Assembly (NCBI GenBank): GCA_000827325.1 | Contig: KN832873.1 | Span: 1,006,245-1,070,244 of the forward strand | Length of the DNA: 64,000 bases | Reading direction: 5' to 3' | Origin: Oidiodendron maius Zn | Lineage: Eukaryota; Ascomycota; Leotiomycetes; Myxotrichaceae | Shown: in pieces, positions 35,701-46,863 of the stretch | Position numbering within the stretch: the first letter of the stretch is position 1 | Layout: every line of letters begins with the position of its first letter | Notes under the pieces: generated by a model | Databases searched by the model: none | The model's input: the letters and a program-made list of their open reading frames with translations, nothing else | What the model was told of the DNA's origin: nothing | Made by a program: the position numbers and the translations under genes

Positions 35701-37603
35701 CTAAATCGCCCAACTTCCTCTCCGTGCCCGCACTCCCCATGCACTCGGGCTGGTGACGCCGTGGGACATGCTCGGATGTTGCAGCGCCCACTCATGGATA
35801 TATAGCCTCAAGGCCTTCCACCGCGCACAGTACCCGGTATAGTCTCCGCCACAAGTCATTTCCTGTTCCGGGCTCATAGGATTTCCTATCCCAATATAAC
35901 CCTTCGCATCCGTCCTCGAGTCATCTATCCTCAGGTCTTCTTCAGGTATTCGACTGATCCGCGCTAACTCCCCGTCGTATGGTCGTGCCAGCGACGGATA
36001 CCCCAGAGAGAGGTAGTTGTACACCTGCGTGACGAAATCATCGTCAAACTCTGTGAGCAGTGCCTCCTGCGCTTTGCTCTTCGCTGCCTCGGCCTTTAGC
36101 GTCTCGTCGATGCCAGCCAGCATGCGCAATCCGGACTCCTTAGCCTTGCCAGGCGAGGGAGGAGGCTTAGCGGCGCCGTTGGAGGCTAGCTCGTCCGAAA
36201 ATGCGGAGGAGAACGGGTCCTCCCGCTCGACGTAGGGCGTATGGATCATTGTGGGCCCCTGTATGGCTGGGCTCAGATATTCCCCAAGTTCCTCTGCAAC
36301 GCAATATCCTCCCCACAATCCCCCGCCATCCGGGTGCCTGTTCGGCTGCACGTCGATGGGTTGGTCGGACTCGAACTTCGTGGCTTTGGGAGAGGGACAC
36401 ATGCGGAAGGTTAAATCACTGCCGAGCATGGGCGGGGATGATGCTGATCGTAACGCCTCGGCCTCGTTCTGCGACGCCCCCCTAACGAATGGCTTCGAAT
36501 TCATGCCGTTGGTCCAGAAGGGGTCAGGGAATGTGGGGTCGGTAGCCTCGGCAGCGATCTTCTTGTTGGTCTCCTCTTCACGCAGCCGATTCAACTTCTC
36601 CTGGTGGTGCTGCATCTCTTTAGCCGCCCATCCGATCTCAGTCGACTTGCGTCGGATCACGGTGGGAAGCTCATCATTGAGAAGCATCCCAATCCCTTCT
36701 ACCTCCCCGTCGTCAGAGCCTAGCTCCACCTCCCTGTCGTAGAAGTGCTCCACGACCTCGTGTAGGGACTCGTTAGGGAATGCGGCTAAGGCTTGCTCCT
36801 GGAGCTGTTTCTCTGCAGCTTTTGCAGCCAACGCTAATAAGTATCCGGAGAACCGGTCATCGCAACTCTCTCGAGTACGCGCCATCTGTATCCTAGCCGA
36901 ATCCTCTGATGAACCGTATGAGCCCGTTAACGAGGGCGTGGAGTCTTTCATGCTATCCTCGTTATCGGTTGGTGAGTTTTCTTCGGAGAAGATGGCCTCT
37001 AGCTGAGGTTGAAATGAGTTCTGTCGCGTACTCCGTCGTGTATTATTATGTGGTCGCATTGACCCTTGTCTTCTTGGCCCGGGTGGCTCGATAATGGCGG
37101 CAATGAGGTTGCCGCCATCACGAGGGATTGGCTTTGGGCGTGAGGTGTAGATGTTGGGGACTCCTGGGGTGAGGTCGGTCTAGATTCATTAGCAACTAGC
37201 TGCTAGTGCCTATGCGAGAGTGGATATTAACCTTATCAGTTGGCAGAGTCGCCGGCCTAGTATCACCAGCTCTCTTCGACCTCTTGGTCGTCTCAATTAA
37301 TTCAGGGACGAATCGTCTCCGAGGTTTGGGAGCCTGTGTGGATGGCGGGTGTCGAGGAATGGAGGTTGGTGTGATGTCTGTCAGGGGAGTCTTGCTCAGC
37401 CGGCTGCTCTTAAAGCTCGTCTCCACTGGGGTGGGCAACGCGTGCTTCTTCCCCGTTGCCTCTTTCTTCGTAGAATCCAACTTATTACTCCGCGTAGACG
37501 TCTCGATAGGTTCCGGTGCGAATCGTCGAACCTTCTTGGTCGTCTCCTCAACCGGGATGGCCTGGAAGCGCCTAGGGGCTGGAGGGGGCGATGTCTCTGA
37601 CAT
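35701..37603 (-). CDS. Conserved ascomycete protein of unknown function
   Basis: Two exons (37232-37603 and 35701-37179) separated by a 52 nt intron (GTTAAT to TCTAG) give 616 residues. The N-terminal 120 residues contain three related Arg-rich repeats of the type RRFxPExIETxxRS (RRFAPEPIETSTRSNK, KHALPTPVETSFKSSR, RRFVPELIETTKRSKR). After the intron come PNIYTSRPKPIPRDGGNLI, a short charged helix around TEIGWAAKEMQHHQEKLNRL, and a C-terminal block with DDDFVTQVYNYLSLGYPSLA and RIPEEDLRIDDSRTDAKGY, which looks folded. The repeats suggest binding of a repeated partner or nucleic acid. Removing the intron keeps the phase and adds the ordered PxxYTSRPKPIPRDGG motif. Function unknown. Confidence 0.82.
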
Positions 37604-39068
37604 GATCGAGGGCGGGATTGTTTGTGTATCGAGAGATGCAGAAATCTCCAGTTCTACAGGTCTATTTGTGGTCTAAGCAGCATTCGCATTCCAAGAATCC
37701 AGCGACGGCCGTGCGAGGTGCTTGTGATCAAAGGTCGGTGAGCTCGGTGGAGTGTTCCCGCCTCCGGGGAAGTTCTAGAGCGTGCCGAGCGAGAGGGCAA
37801 AGAAGTGACGCCAATGCGTGCTGATTTGGAGGATCGTGAGTTACGCGGCGGTGATTGGTTTCTGCGTTGTGCACCGCAACCCGGTCCACATGTTCAGTTG
37901 GGAGCGATCCCCCACTCGATATGGCCCGGCAGCGGTGGGGGTTGAGGAACGGTGAGTACGTAATTAAGGGGGAAACAGAGAGACGAGCTGGAAGTGAGAA
38001 GATCACGGAAAGAGGACACGCAGATTAGGGACTCTGCGGGAGAAAGAGAGGGTTATGAAGAAGGGGGGGGGTGGACAGGAGAGAATCGGGTAAGGAAGAA
38101 TAGAGTGCAGTGGAGCTGGCAGTCCACCAGCTGACTGAAGGCTTCTGTGTCACGAGCGGACCTCAGCGGGGATCGGTGGATGTAACACGGGTGATGACTA
38201 AGCGGATTATCTCCCGACCGGAAAATCCCCAGCGACGTTTACTCATCCAGATCCGGATCGGCTCCCCACATGTTCTACGCATGTTTCAGCCTCGACTGCT
38301 CGTCCCGGCCGATGAAATTTCATGCCCCGGTATCTCATCGCCGAGGACATGGCTTCATGTGACCGAGCTGCTTACTCGGGTCGACAGTGCTTGGCAATTA
38401 CACTTCCCCAGGGTTGAGTGCGGTATCAACACAGACCAGTCCTGGCTGTACGCGGGAAGAGAGAGCATCAGCAAGACAAAACATGTGAAGCAAGGACTCG
38501 TTTCTATACAATGAGCTTCAAATGACCATATGTATCTCCGGAAAGGCCTGAGATATGCCTCGGCCATACCATGAGGTAGGCAGGTTTTCCAACACAGGGT
38601 CCTGTATATCAGCCAGCCTATGCACTCAGTTGAACAACGTGCCTGCTCTTCTCAGGGCAACGTCATAAGATGGAACAGAGGCTAAGAGCTCCAGACCTAT
38701 GGTGTACGCACATTCCCTTTAATTCGGACAGATGGCACGGCATTGACTCTTCAATCCCCACAATTGGGTGTCCTTCCCCGCATCCGCGAGACCGGGTGGA
38801 CGCTACATGGTAGTTGAGAACTGGACATATTATTATTATCTATTTCGCCTGCGAGACCCACATGCAGTAACCCAAAGAAGTACGGGTACATACATCCTCG
38901 AACGCCAATCCTCTACGGCCCTATGAGAGACAAGAATGAGAAGTCAGAAACGAATGTACAAGATTTGTGGGCGGAAGAGTAATTTCCGGCTTTCGTAAAT
39001 ATTACAGCGAGTGATAATATCCGGACTATGCAGATTGAGATGTTCAAGCGGGTTTTAGCGGGTGCTGA
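37604..39068. other. Intergenic region between the 616-residue gene and pis1
   Basis: Promoter of the minus-strand gene on the left and 3' flank of pis1 on the right. A long plus frame at 38110-38514 has no ATG start and no family likeness. No gene supported. Confidence 0.5.
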
Positions 39069-40106
39069 TTACTTCGACTTTGACTTGGACTTCCTCTTGC
39101 GCGGGAGTCCGGCTGCCCGTCGGGCTTCGATGTCACCCTCGGCCAGCCAGCGGCAGGCATAGACCAATTGTAGGACGTTCAGACTCTGTTTGAAGGCCAT
39201 GACTGGGAAGCACACACCGGCAATGATCCATGGCACCGTCGAGTCCATCTTGTTGGCACGGGCCAGCTCCAACGCGCCGGCGCTATACGGATTCAGGAAG
39301 AGAGATGCTGCGGGCGGAGCGGATGGCGTGCCGGGTTGGAGGGTGCTTGCGCCATCAGCGGTGGTGATTTGTAGCAGGGATGGGGAAAGATAAGGCGATG
39401 AGAAGGACAAGAGGTATAGGCCAATAAAGAACAACTCGTTGAGCGCGCAGCAGACAAAAAGAACCGTCTGGTGGTCCATTAGCACCGGTATATACCGAAA
39501 GCAGAGTTGTACGTACCTTATTTGTGTAGTAGAGATTTAGGACCCAACTTCTGTTCTTATCCACCTGCTTGTGGCTCTGGTCTTGTCCTCCCATGCTGAG
39601 GGTCGCATACATGTGGATGTAGTGGCTGGCAAGATCGAGCGAGATGAGGCCTTGGAAGAGGATCGCCCAGCGTGGCCAGGCCGACGAGAGGAAAACGAGA
39701 AGGCAGGCAGTTGTGCAGCGATCCGTCACCATGTCAAGGACAGCGCCGAACTTTGTGGATTGCTCAAAGTATCGTGCCGCATACCCGTCTAACGCGTCGA
39801 GGAGGCAGGAGATGCTGTACAGGCCGGAACATGTCCGTGGGTGGAGAGGCATGTAGTAAAGAGATGCGAAGGCAAGGATGATGCGGGAATAACCTACACA
39901 CATCAGATTGATTGTACCTGTCTTATAGAGTGCACCCACTCACCTATAAGGTTGGGCCAGAAGAGGAAGATGTTTTCCTTCTTCTCGGTCTTGGCAACTT
40001 TATGGGCTGACCCGTTGCCATTCACAGCAGCCTCGTCCCGGGGCGCTGGAGAAGGGGTGGATGGTGTCGACATGGCCGCCTGCCTTCGGGTCCTCACACC
40101 TGACAT
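39069..40106 (-). CDS. pis1: Phosphatidylinositol synthase (CDP-diacylglycerol-inositol 3-phosphatidyltransferase)
   Basis: Makes phosphatidylinositol from CDP-diacylglycerol and inositol in the ER membrane. Three exons (39944-40106, 39517-39893, 39069-39467) give 312 residues. The CDP-alcohol phosphotransferase signature D-x2-DG-x2-AR-x8-G-x3-D-x3-D is complete: Asp87, Asp90-Gly91, Ala94-Arg95, Gly104, Asp108 and Asp112. Flanking motifs ENIFLFWPNLIGYSRIIL and DLASHYIHMYATLSMG are specific for PI synthase rather than cholinephosphotransferases. About six membrane segments are visible, and the C-terminus is a Lys/Ser tail (KRKSKSKSK). The protein is longer than yeast Pis1 (220 residues) because of the N-terminal tail and an Ala/Pro insert near the third exon. 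ATG 40106 is used; ATG 12 codons later is possible. Confidence 0.95.
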
Positions 40107-41617
40107 CTCTTTCTCTCAGGCTAAGGTTACAGACGGGGATTCACTGTGATGTCGCGTGTCGCCCCTTTCCAGCGGAAATTTGTTACACTAGTATTTTCAG
40201 ACGTCGACGGGGCAAGCGGAATTAGTAGATCACGCGGGAAAGAGGACGCCAGAGGGTCGAAAAGGATGAGAAAGTTCTTGGGGTAAAGAAGAATTGATTA
40301 ATAGAAGAAGGGTTGAAAGGGGAAGGAGGGTGTGGTAGCTGGAGGGCTGCACAGCTGAAGAAATCCGTCCTTATCGCGCGTCCCGAAGATCGAGGTGGCT
40401 GCAACCCTTCGTCGCTTCTCGCCAGCTGCGGGATGTGTAAGCAGCCAACAGCCATCACCACACCATGACAACATCACCTCACATTCCGGCCAGGCGAGCC
40501 TGGGAAAGCACGGCACCATGTTGATCCAGGAATCTCACACAGACTTGCCGACGAAGGCAGATGGCAAAGAGGGATCCATGAGTATGGCCATCTACCAATG
40601 GCTACCACCAAACTGACCACGACTAGGGATTTTCCTCTTTCACCCCACCATCCCCAACTACCCAAAAGCGTGTGTACTGCCTAGATTTGGTCTACAGAAA
40701 GGATAACTCAGATTTATCTAGACGATTCCCTGGCGTCGTCCTCTTCAGTGAGATTTACCAAGGTGGGCTATTTAATTAGTTCGCGCAAGTCTGATCTCCA
40801 TCTCAATTCTGTGTAGACTACCCAGTATAACATTCCATCAGCTCTCTCGCTCTCCATGCACACCTGCCAACGACTGAGTATATGTTTCTAGGGAGCTAGG
40901 CGGCCGACTCTCCTGGCCTGAGCAAGTGTTCAGGCCTACCCAGACCACTGGGACCAGCAGGCTTCCTCATTAAAGGAAAATACCCCACTACGATGCATTA
41001 TATGCTCCTTTATCTTGCGCTACTTTTCTTCAGGCACTCTGTTATAATATCAGGCAGTGCTCTGCCTTTGCCGTGGACTGCATGCCTTTGTCGATATCAC
41101 GTTGCCAAATGGCGCGTGGTTTCGATAGCAAACTGCGTCTGACGACGCATATTGCTGTCAGCATAGAATTACTGTATGGCGTAAAATAGTGATGCTACTG
41201 TTTCTTAATAGCCATCATCATTGTCGAATTAAAACAGCTGATTACGCAAAGCATGATAATGAAGTGCCTTTGATAATTGCACTCAGGAATATCAAATCAC
41301 CTAGTATCAAACATCTCGCTACTATCCATGATATGTAGTTGTCGATCTCTACCTGTCGAAGGTCACATCAATAGACAATAAAAGTGATGTGAAAGCCGGG
41401 CGCAAAAACTCTCAGATTTCACATCGAGCTGTTATTTTCCCTTGCTGTCATTTGTTCGTCAATTCTCTTTGCCAAGCATTGCAACTTTGCCAGTATCAAC
41501 AGCACTTGAGGGATTTTTCGGCACCTTTGCCAAACAGACATCTTTCCAGACTGTGCCTCTCTCAGCCAACCATCTCTCTGAGGATAGTAGACGCACAAGC
41601 TGATCCTATTTTTATAG
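40107..41617. other. Intergenic region upstream of pis1 and 5' of the DLH relic
   Basis: Promoter of pis1 near 40107-40300. The stretch 40650-41400 is AT-rich and shows no frame that could supply the missing N-terminus of the following hydrolase. Confidence 0.5.
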
Positions 41618-42533
41618 TGACCGGACCGGTGGCAAGATTTGCTCGCCAGATAGCCGGGCAGGGCTACATTGTGGCCGCTCCCTCGTCCTACCATGAATTC
41701 ACCGGACCCGAACCACTTGCCTACGATGTACCGGGTACCGATTCTGGGAACGAGTGGAAGATCACGAAGGTATGCACCTGCAGCATAGCCATGATATGGG
41801 ATGATATCTCCACCTCCATACCACCTTCCCCAGATATCCACCGACAGATATTGCTTTGCACTGCCCCTCCATATCGCTATGTCCCCCACGAACAGCTAAG
41901 CTCTACCTCCACCTACCCCTCCCGCAAGCCCTACAATAGCACTGCATAGCACAGCCCCTTCACGTCCATTTCCCCCAAGCTATCCCTCCAACGGACCTAA
42001 CAATCCGCATCCAGACCCTCGCAGCTTACGACGAAGACTCCTCTCTCACAATCACCCACCTCCTATCTCTCCCCAGCTGCACCGGACGCATCGGGTCCAC
42101 AGGTATGTGTCTCGGCGGTCATCTCGCCTACCGCTGCGCTCTCGACCCCCGCGTGTTCTCCGCCGTTTGTTACTTCGCCACCGATCTCCACTCCCATTCC
42201 CTGGGTCTGCACAAATCCGACGACTCGCTGGCGCGAGCGGCCGAAATCAAAGGCGAACTGGCGCTCATCCACGGGACGCTAGACAATCATGTTCCACCCG
42301 AAGGGAGAGATCTGATTCGGAAGACTCTGAGGGAGAACGGCGTGGTGTTTAGTTGGTACGAGGTCGCGTGGGCGCAGCATGCCTTTATTAGGGATGAGTT
42401 GAGCAAGGGAAGGTATGACCCTGCAGTTTCGAAGATTTGTTTTGAAATTCTGTTGGAATTGTTTGGTCGCACGTTGAAAATAGACCTCGGGCCGAGGGAT
42501 GGGAAGGAGCAGGAGATTGAGGATGTTTGTTAG
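41618..42533 (+). pseudogene. Dienelactone hydrolase-family protein, N-terminus missing
   Basis: Two exons (41618-41769 and 42015-42533, intron 245 nt with GTATGC and CATCCAG) encode about 223 residues of the DLH fold. Motifs appear in order: VTGPVARFARQIAGQGYIVA, APSSYHEFTGPEPLAYD, AYDEDSSLTITHLLSLPSC, the nucleophile elbow GSTGMCLGGH with Cys, HGTLDNHVPPEGR with Asp, and WAQHAFIRDE with His. The triad is therefore complete. A splice acceptor (TTTATAG) precedes VTGPV, where other family members carry another 60 or so residues (usually ending SEIYQ). In the 1.5 kb upstream I find neither an in-frame ATG nor a matching exon. It is either a 5'-truncated relic or a gene whose first exons diverged beyond recognition. 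Family enzymes cleave lactone or ester bonds. Confidence 0.7.
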
Positions 42534-42944
42534 AATTTTGATTTTCGTTTCACGTTGTCAGAAGTTGGTTTCTGGGGTTGGAAATATGTGTGAGAGTGAG
42601 AAGATTGGAAAAATTGGAAAATTGGGGGAATTAGGGGGCATGAAGAGTACATGTGTGGAAATGAAGTTGATAAGATAGAAGATTGGTTTTAACAAAGACA
42701 TGGTATCATTGAATTGCATTAACTAGGTACTATCGAAAACAACGTCCAGCAAAAGTGAGAGTAAAGACCGGGGTATCGTATCCTGCCAACAAAGGGGAGA
42801 AGGGGAACAAACAAACACTATCATTACTAAGAGCCCTATCCATTCCATAGAGCAAGGACAGGCAGGATATGAGTACAGCTTTTGAGGCGTCAGGAAATTG
42901 AGAGGGGTCAGTTAGGAGGTGACACAACCAGCAGTTCCAGCAGC
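42534..42944. other. Convergent intergenic region
   Basis: It lies between the DLH relic and the stomatin gene 3' ends and is AT-rich. Nothing coding. Confidence 0.6.
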
Positions 42945-44096
42945 TTAGATGTTCTCAATGACGCGGGCATTCATCGCGCGCTGGAATTCGTCTCCGCCCT
43001 CGCCTTTGTTCTCGCCGTCGGCGAATGCCTGCGCCATGGTCTGGGCACCAACGGACGAGGAGCCAGGCAAGAAGATGACCTTGCTGTTTGCGGATTTCGC
43101 CATGGCCTGCATGGCCTCGAGATACCGGATCTGCATGGCTGGAGCGCTTGACAAGATATCGGCGGCCTGGCGCATAAGCTTGGCGGACTCGACCTCTGCG
43201 CGGGCGGCGATGACCTTGGACTCTCCAATACGCTTACTCTGGGCGGCCATCGACAGGGAGTCCTGGAGCTCATTGGAGAAAATGATGTCCTTGATCAGCA
43301 TGCTCTCGACCTGGACACCCCAACCGGATGCGACGTCCTCGATTATCTCGCCGATGGACTGTGCCAGCTCCTCGCGACGCTCGATGACGTCCTGGAGCAC
43401 ACGTGCACCCACGACGTGACGCAGCGTCGTCTGCGTGCGCTCCATCAGGGCCTGACGAACATTGGAGATGCCGAAGGCTGCCTTGTGCGGGGAGGTGATA
43501 TGGTAGTAGATAACGGATGTGAGGTGCAGGGTAACGTTGTCCTTGGTCATGCAGACCTGTTTGGGAACCTCTATGGGGGGATTAGCAGGTGTGCGTATTG
43601 TCATATGATAGGGGATACGTACCAACAATTTGGATCTTGACGTCGACCTGAATGAGACGTTCACTGAGAGGGTTGATCTTGACTAGACCGGGGTCGACCG
43701 CACGATAGAAACGCCCAAACTTGGTGACCAGACCAACATTACCCTGGGACACGGGCTTGTATGGGTTGGGGCAGCAGATGCAGCATGGGAATGCGCCCAT
43801 GGTTCCAATACACTGGCCGAGACTGTTGACTACACTCTGTTAGGACGCGTTGGCGGCAATTGTGGATGGCACAAATCAGAAAGCTACATACTCATGCTTC
43901 CGTACCAGCCATGTTGACCCGCATCACCGGAAGCGAGGACTTGTGCATAGCTTGGCTGGAGGTCCTCTTGCCTCGGGGGCTGGACATTAATGATGGGTTC
44001 GCGTTGCGCGGCGTGGTTTGTGCCATTGGTAGAGCCGACAAGAGGCTTGCCCATGTGGTCGTGAGATGTGGGGTCTGTTTCCATACTGGAAGCCAT
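42945..44096 (-). CDS. Stomatin-family (SPFH/Band 7) membrane protein
   Basis: Integral monotopic scaffold protein of membrane microdomains or mitochondria. Three exons (43892-44096, 43624-43829, 42945-43571) give 345 residues. Residues 1-70 are a variable hydrophilic tail. The stomatin membrane hairpin with cysteines follows (INSLGQCIGTMGAFPCC, then CCPNPYKPV), then the Band 7 domain: GNVGLVTKFGRFYRAVDPGL, VPKQVCMTKDNVTL, GARVLQDVIERREELA and GVQVESMLIKDIIF. The C-terminal coiled segment includes AKLMRQAADILSSAPAMQIR and the conserved SNSKVIFLPG. The first intron was placed by phase: joining ATG-A to TCAACAG restores MINSLGQC. Fungal genomes usually carry a plasma-membrane and a mitochondrial paralogue. 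The Cys-rich hairpin favours the stomatin type, but localisation is inferred. Confidence 0.9.
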
Positions 44097-45523
44097 TGCA
44101 GGAGCGATCAGGAGGAGATGGAGATGGGACTTTGGGGGCTTATGAAAAGGAAGACGGGAGGGTGTAGGAGGTGGTGGTGAGAGTGAGGGGAAGCTGGAAG
44201 GTTTTATGTATGAGTCTCCTGGAGCTCTGTAACCGCCTCAGGCGCCCAGGCAGGCCTGCTTGGCCGAGAAACAGCGCTAGGGAAGGCTATGGCGCGGGGT
44301 CCCAAGATACAGATAGTTGAGTTTCACAGGATTCTTCGGCTTCCAACGACTAATTACCACAGTGACAACAAACGGCTTGGCATATTATTCTCGCACCGGC
44401 GAAGGTGACCAGCCTGCCACTCACTGGGACTCGGCCGCTGCCAAGCGTCGGCGAACAGACTTTGGCGCAGATCCACCCTTGAGACAGGTACCGTGTCAAA
44501 GCAGGTCGATGATACACCTCAATCCACCTCCTCAACTCCCTAGAACCCCCCTCGTGCACGATCTGTTTACTCTCTACCCCGTGCTCTGTGCACGCCTTCC
44601 ACCACTGGTGGCCCATACCTCCACGCCATCGCGACCAGGGAAGCCCTCTCCGCAAAAGCTTAGCCATCCCGAAGCAGCATCGAATACGGGCGATCACCTC
44701 CTCCGACGACATCATAGACACCCGGCTGCTCTCCACCCGCCCGCCTTCGTGGCCTTTGCACTGCCTACTGCCTTGCCGCTCTTTCTCTCTTGGCCCTTCG
44801 ATGGCGGCCGCTGGTAGGCACGACAACAGATCACCAGGTCCGGCTCTCAGCCTCCCACCCCCACTGTTCCTCACGGCTCGCTATGGCAATGCTCTCCAAT
44901 TCCCGCAAACACTGCCTATAGAGACCCCACTCATCATGCTGGAATCGGAATCGGACTGCAGGACTGCGTATTGGCCTTCCAGAATCCTACCCAATGGGTA
45001 AAATATTCGCGCGATTTTACGAAAACATGCAGGTCGGCACTTCAGCAATTTGTTCTCATCACGCCCGATTACTGCCTGCTCGCGAACGTAAAGTGTCGAC
45101 TGCCCAGGGAGGCGCAGCGCTGTCTGACCTCGGGCCTCGTCCCGACGGGGCTCTCTCGCGTGTGGAATTATGTACGCGGGTAGCCTGTGGAAGAGCCCTA
45201 CGGCTCGGACGGCAAGTGAGGCCTTTTTGCCATCGAACACTTTACGTAGGATTGACAGTGTAGCATTGCAGACATCAGATGATGGCGTTTTCCTACATTC
45301 TGGACATCGGCACACATCGGGCAATCGCTCGTATGCGCAGGACCGGGCGCTGCGCACGTGATATCACTCGTTGCGAAATTGATGAGCTAGTTTCTTGTCC
45401 TGCTTTATCGTTGTCAAGTGGCAACTTCGCCTTTAAAATTGGCTGAAAAGGAAATATATACCATGACGATGAGAGTTCATCGAGAATTTACTCAACGATT
45501 AATTCGAGAGAATAATAAGAGCG
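44097..45523. other. Intergenic region upstream of the stomatin gene
   Basis: Promoter and leader of the minus-strand gene and of the small plus-strand candidate. Frames at 44317-45357 run on both strands without signatures. Confidence 0.5.
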
Positions 45524-45982
45524 ATGGTCATCAACATCGACTACTTGACTCCTAAATTCTCGATCGTTAATTCTAACAGAAACTATCTTACGACCCCTCA
45601 AAGTAAGTACTTATGGCATAAATTAGATATATTATTCTCATTGCTATATTCCTTCCTCTATGCAGAGTCATTTGAACATTCCAATGGGTTGCTACCTGTG
45701 TCTCGCAGAACACGCCTTTCTCGGCCTGTTATTAACAGCCCTGTTGCATTCGTGCCGTTACTAGCCAACATTCTCCGTGTCCTAACCACCACCCCCCGAT
45801 CCCTCGGAGCACTCTGTCTCAATCCCATTACTCTCCGGCAAATGGTCCGAGATATCAATCTCGCTCCAAAACTTTCAACTCCGTCAATCTCATCAATTGA
45901 TATCTCGTCAACTATGAACTCAGCCTTATACAAAAAATACTCTTCGTGGGTAACTTCCCCGCCATCACTACTACTAATTTAG
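45524..45982 (+). CDS. Candidate small hypothetical gene
   Basis: ATG at 45524 opens MVINIDYLTPKFSIV. A canonical intron (GTAAGT at 45603, TATGCAG at 45665, 63 nt) splits the frame, which is also open unspliced. Spliced length is 131 residues. The product is Ser/Leu/Thr-rich with no signal peptide and no family. It faces the small minus-strand candidate at 46002-46388. Confidence 0.33.
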   Translation: MVINIDYLTPKFSIVNSNRNYLTTPQSKYLWHKLDILFSLLYSFLYAESFEHSNGLLPVSRRTRLSRPVINSPVAFVPLLANILRVLTTTPRSLGALCLNPITLRQMVRDINLAPKLSTPSISSIDISSTMNSALYKKYSSWVTSPPSLLLI

Positions 45983-46001
45983 AATCTACATCACCGTCGC
46001 A

Positions 46002-46388
46002 TTAAACGGCACTATTTCCGACTATCTGCGCCCTTAAAACCTCCCCATCGATCTCTAACTCTCTACACTCAGGAATCACACGATAAGTCTCATTCTGAAC
46101 GCGTATGTACCAGAGAATAATGGTTTCCGGACATTTCAATCTCCTCTTGGGATCTATCAAGGATATATATCCTCGTTCTCTTCGCGACAAAGATCTTTAG
46201 TCCTAGAAAGCGAGACTTCACAACAGAGGAGCTGAAGAAGTATTGTCTGCGCCCGTATACGTACTCGAAGCATTCACACGAAATTTAGTCTCGACGCAGT
46301 CCGCGAAGGTGTGATGAGGAAATGGTAATGAGGTGTCGATGAGGTTGGCGGAATGCTCTTCAACGCAGACTCTGAACTCAGTAGTCAT
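46002..46388 (-). CDS. Candidate small hypothetical gene (91 residues if spliced)
   Basis: ATG at 46388 opens MTTEFRVCVEEHSANLIDTS and continues through FPHHTFADCVETKFRVNAS. A donor GTACGT at 46264 and acceptor TTGATAG before 46153 remove 111 nt and join a second exon with KCPETIILWYIRVQNETYRV and ECRELEIDGEVLRAQIVG. Total 276 nt, in phase. Both exons have coding-like composition, but the family is unknown. An alternative acceptor at CTTTCTAG gives a different, shorter C-terminus. Confidence 0.35.
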
Positions 46389-46863
46389 AATGGTGAAAAG
46401 GTTGATCCACTTTATAGGTGTTACTGTAATTATATCGTGTGATAATGTTCCGGTATGTCCCTTGCAACATAGTTTTGCCGTCTGGTTATACAGAGGCTCC
46501 ATGTTTGAATTTTTTCTTCACACCTCTCTAGCATCCCTAAGAATCCAAAAAATATTGATGAAACCTACGAGAAATGTTTCTGTTAAATCAAGGCCGACAT
46601 TTTCCGACATGTATGCTATGTCAAGATTTCCAACGCGAGGGAAAAACTATGGTATAAAATTGGCGGGCCTAGTTGTAACCGGTACCGCCATGGCATGATT
46701 CACTTTTTTTACGGACGAGAATCCGGTGGACTGCTGTTCCTCTTCTTCAGCCGTTGTCTCTTTATCCCCTGCACATCGTGGACTACCACAGACTCCACGC
46801 CGATTTGGCTCTGATTTACCCTCCTATGGCGTTGGTACTCTGCAGATCGCCAAAGATCATCTC
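46389..46863. other. Intergenic or degraded sequence
   Basis: AT-rich DNA between the small candidate and the STAND relic. An in-frame ATG at 46502 could extend the small gene. No domain recognised. Confidence 0.4.

Noticed and set aside
38110-38514. Plus frame of 134 codons
   Set aside because: Begins with GTG, has no ATG and no family likeness.
44317-44874. Antisense pair of frames of about 170 codons
   Set aside because: They mirror each other, are Pro/His/Arg-rich, and lie in the promoter of the stomatin gene.
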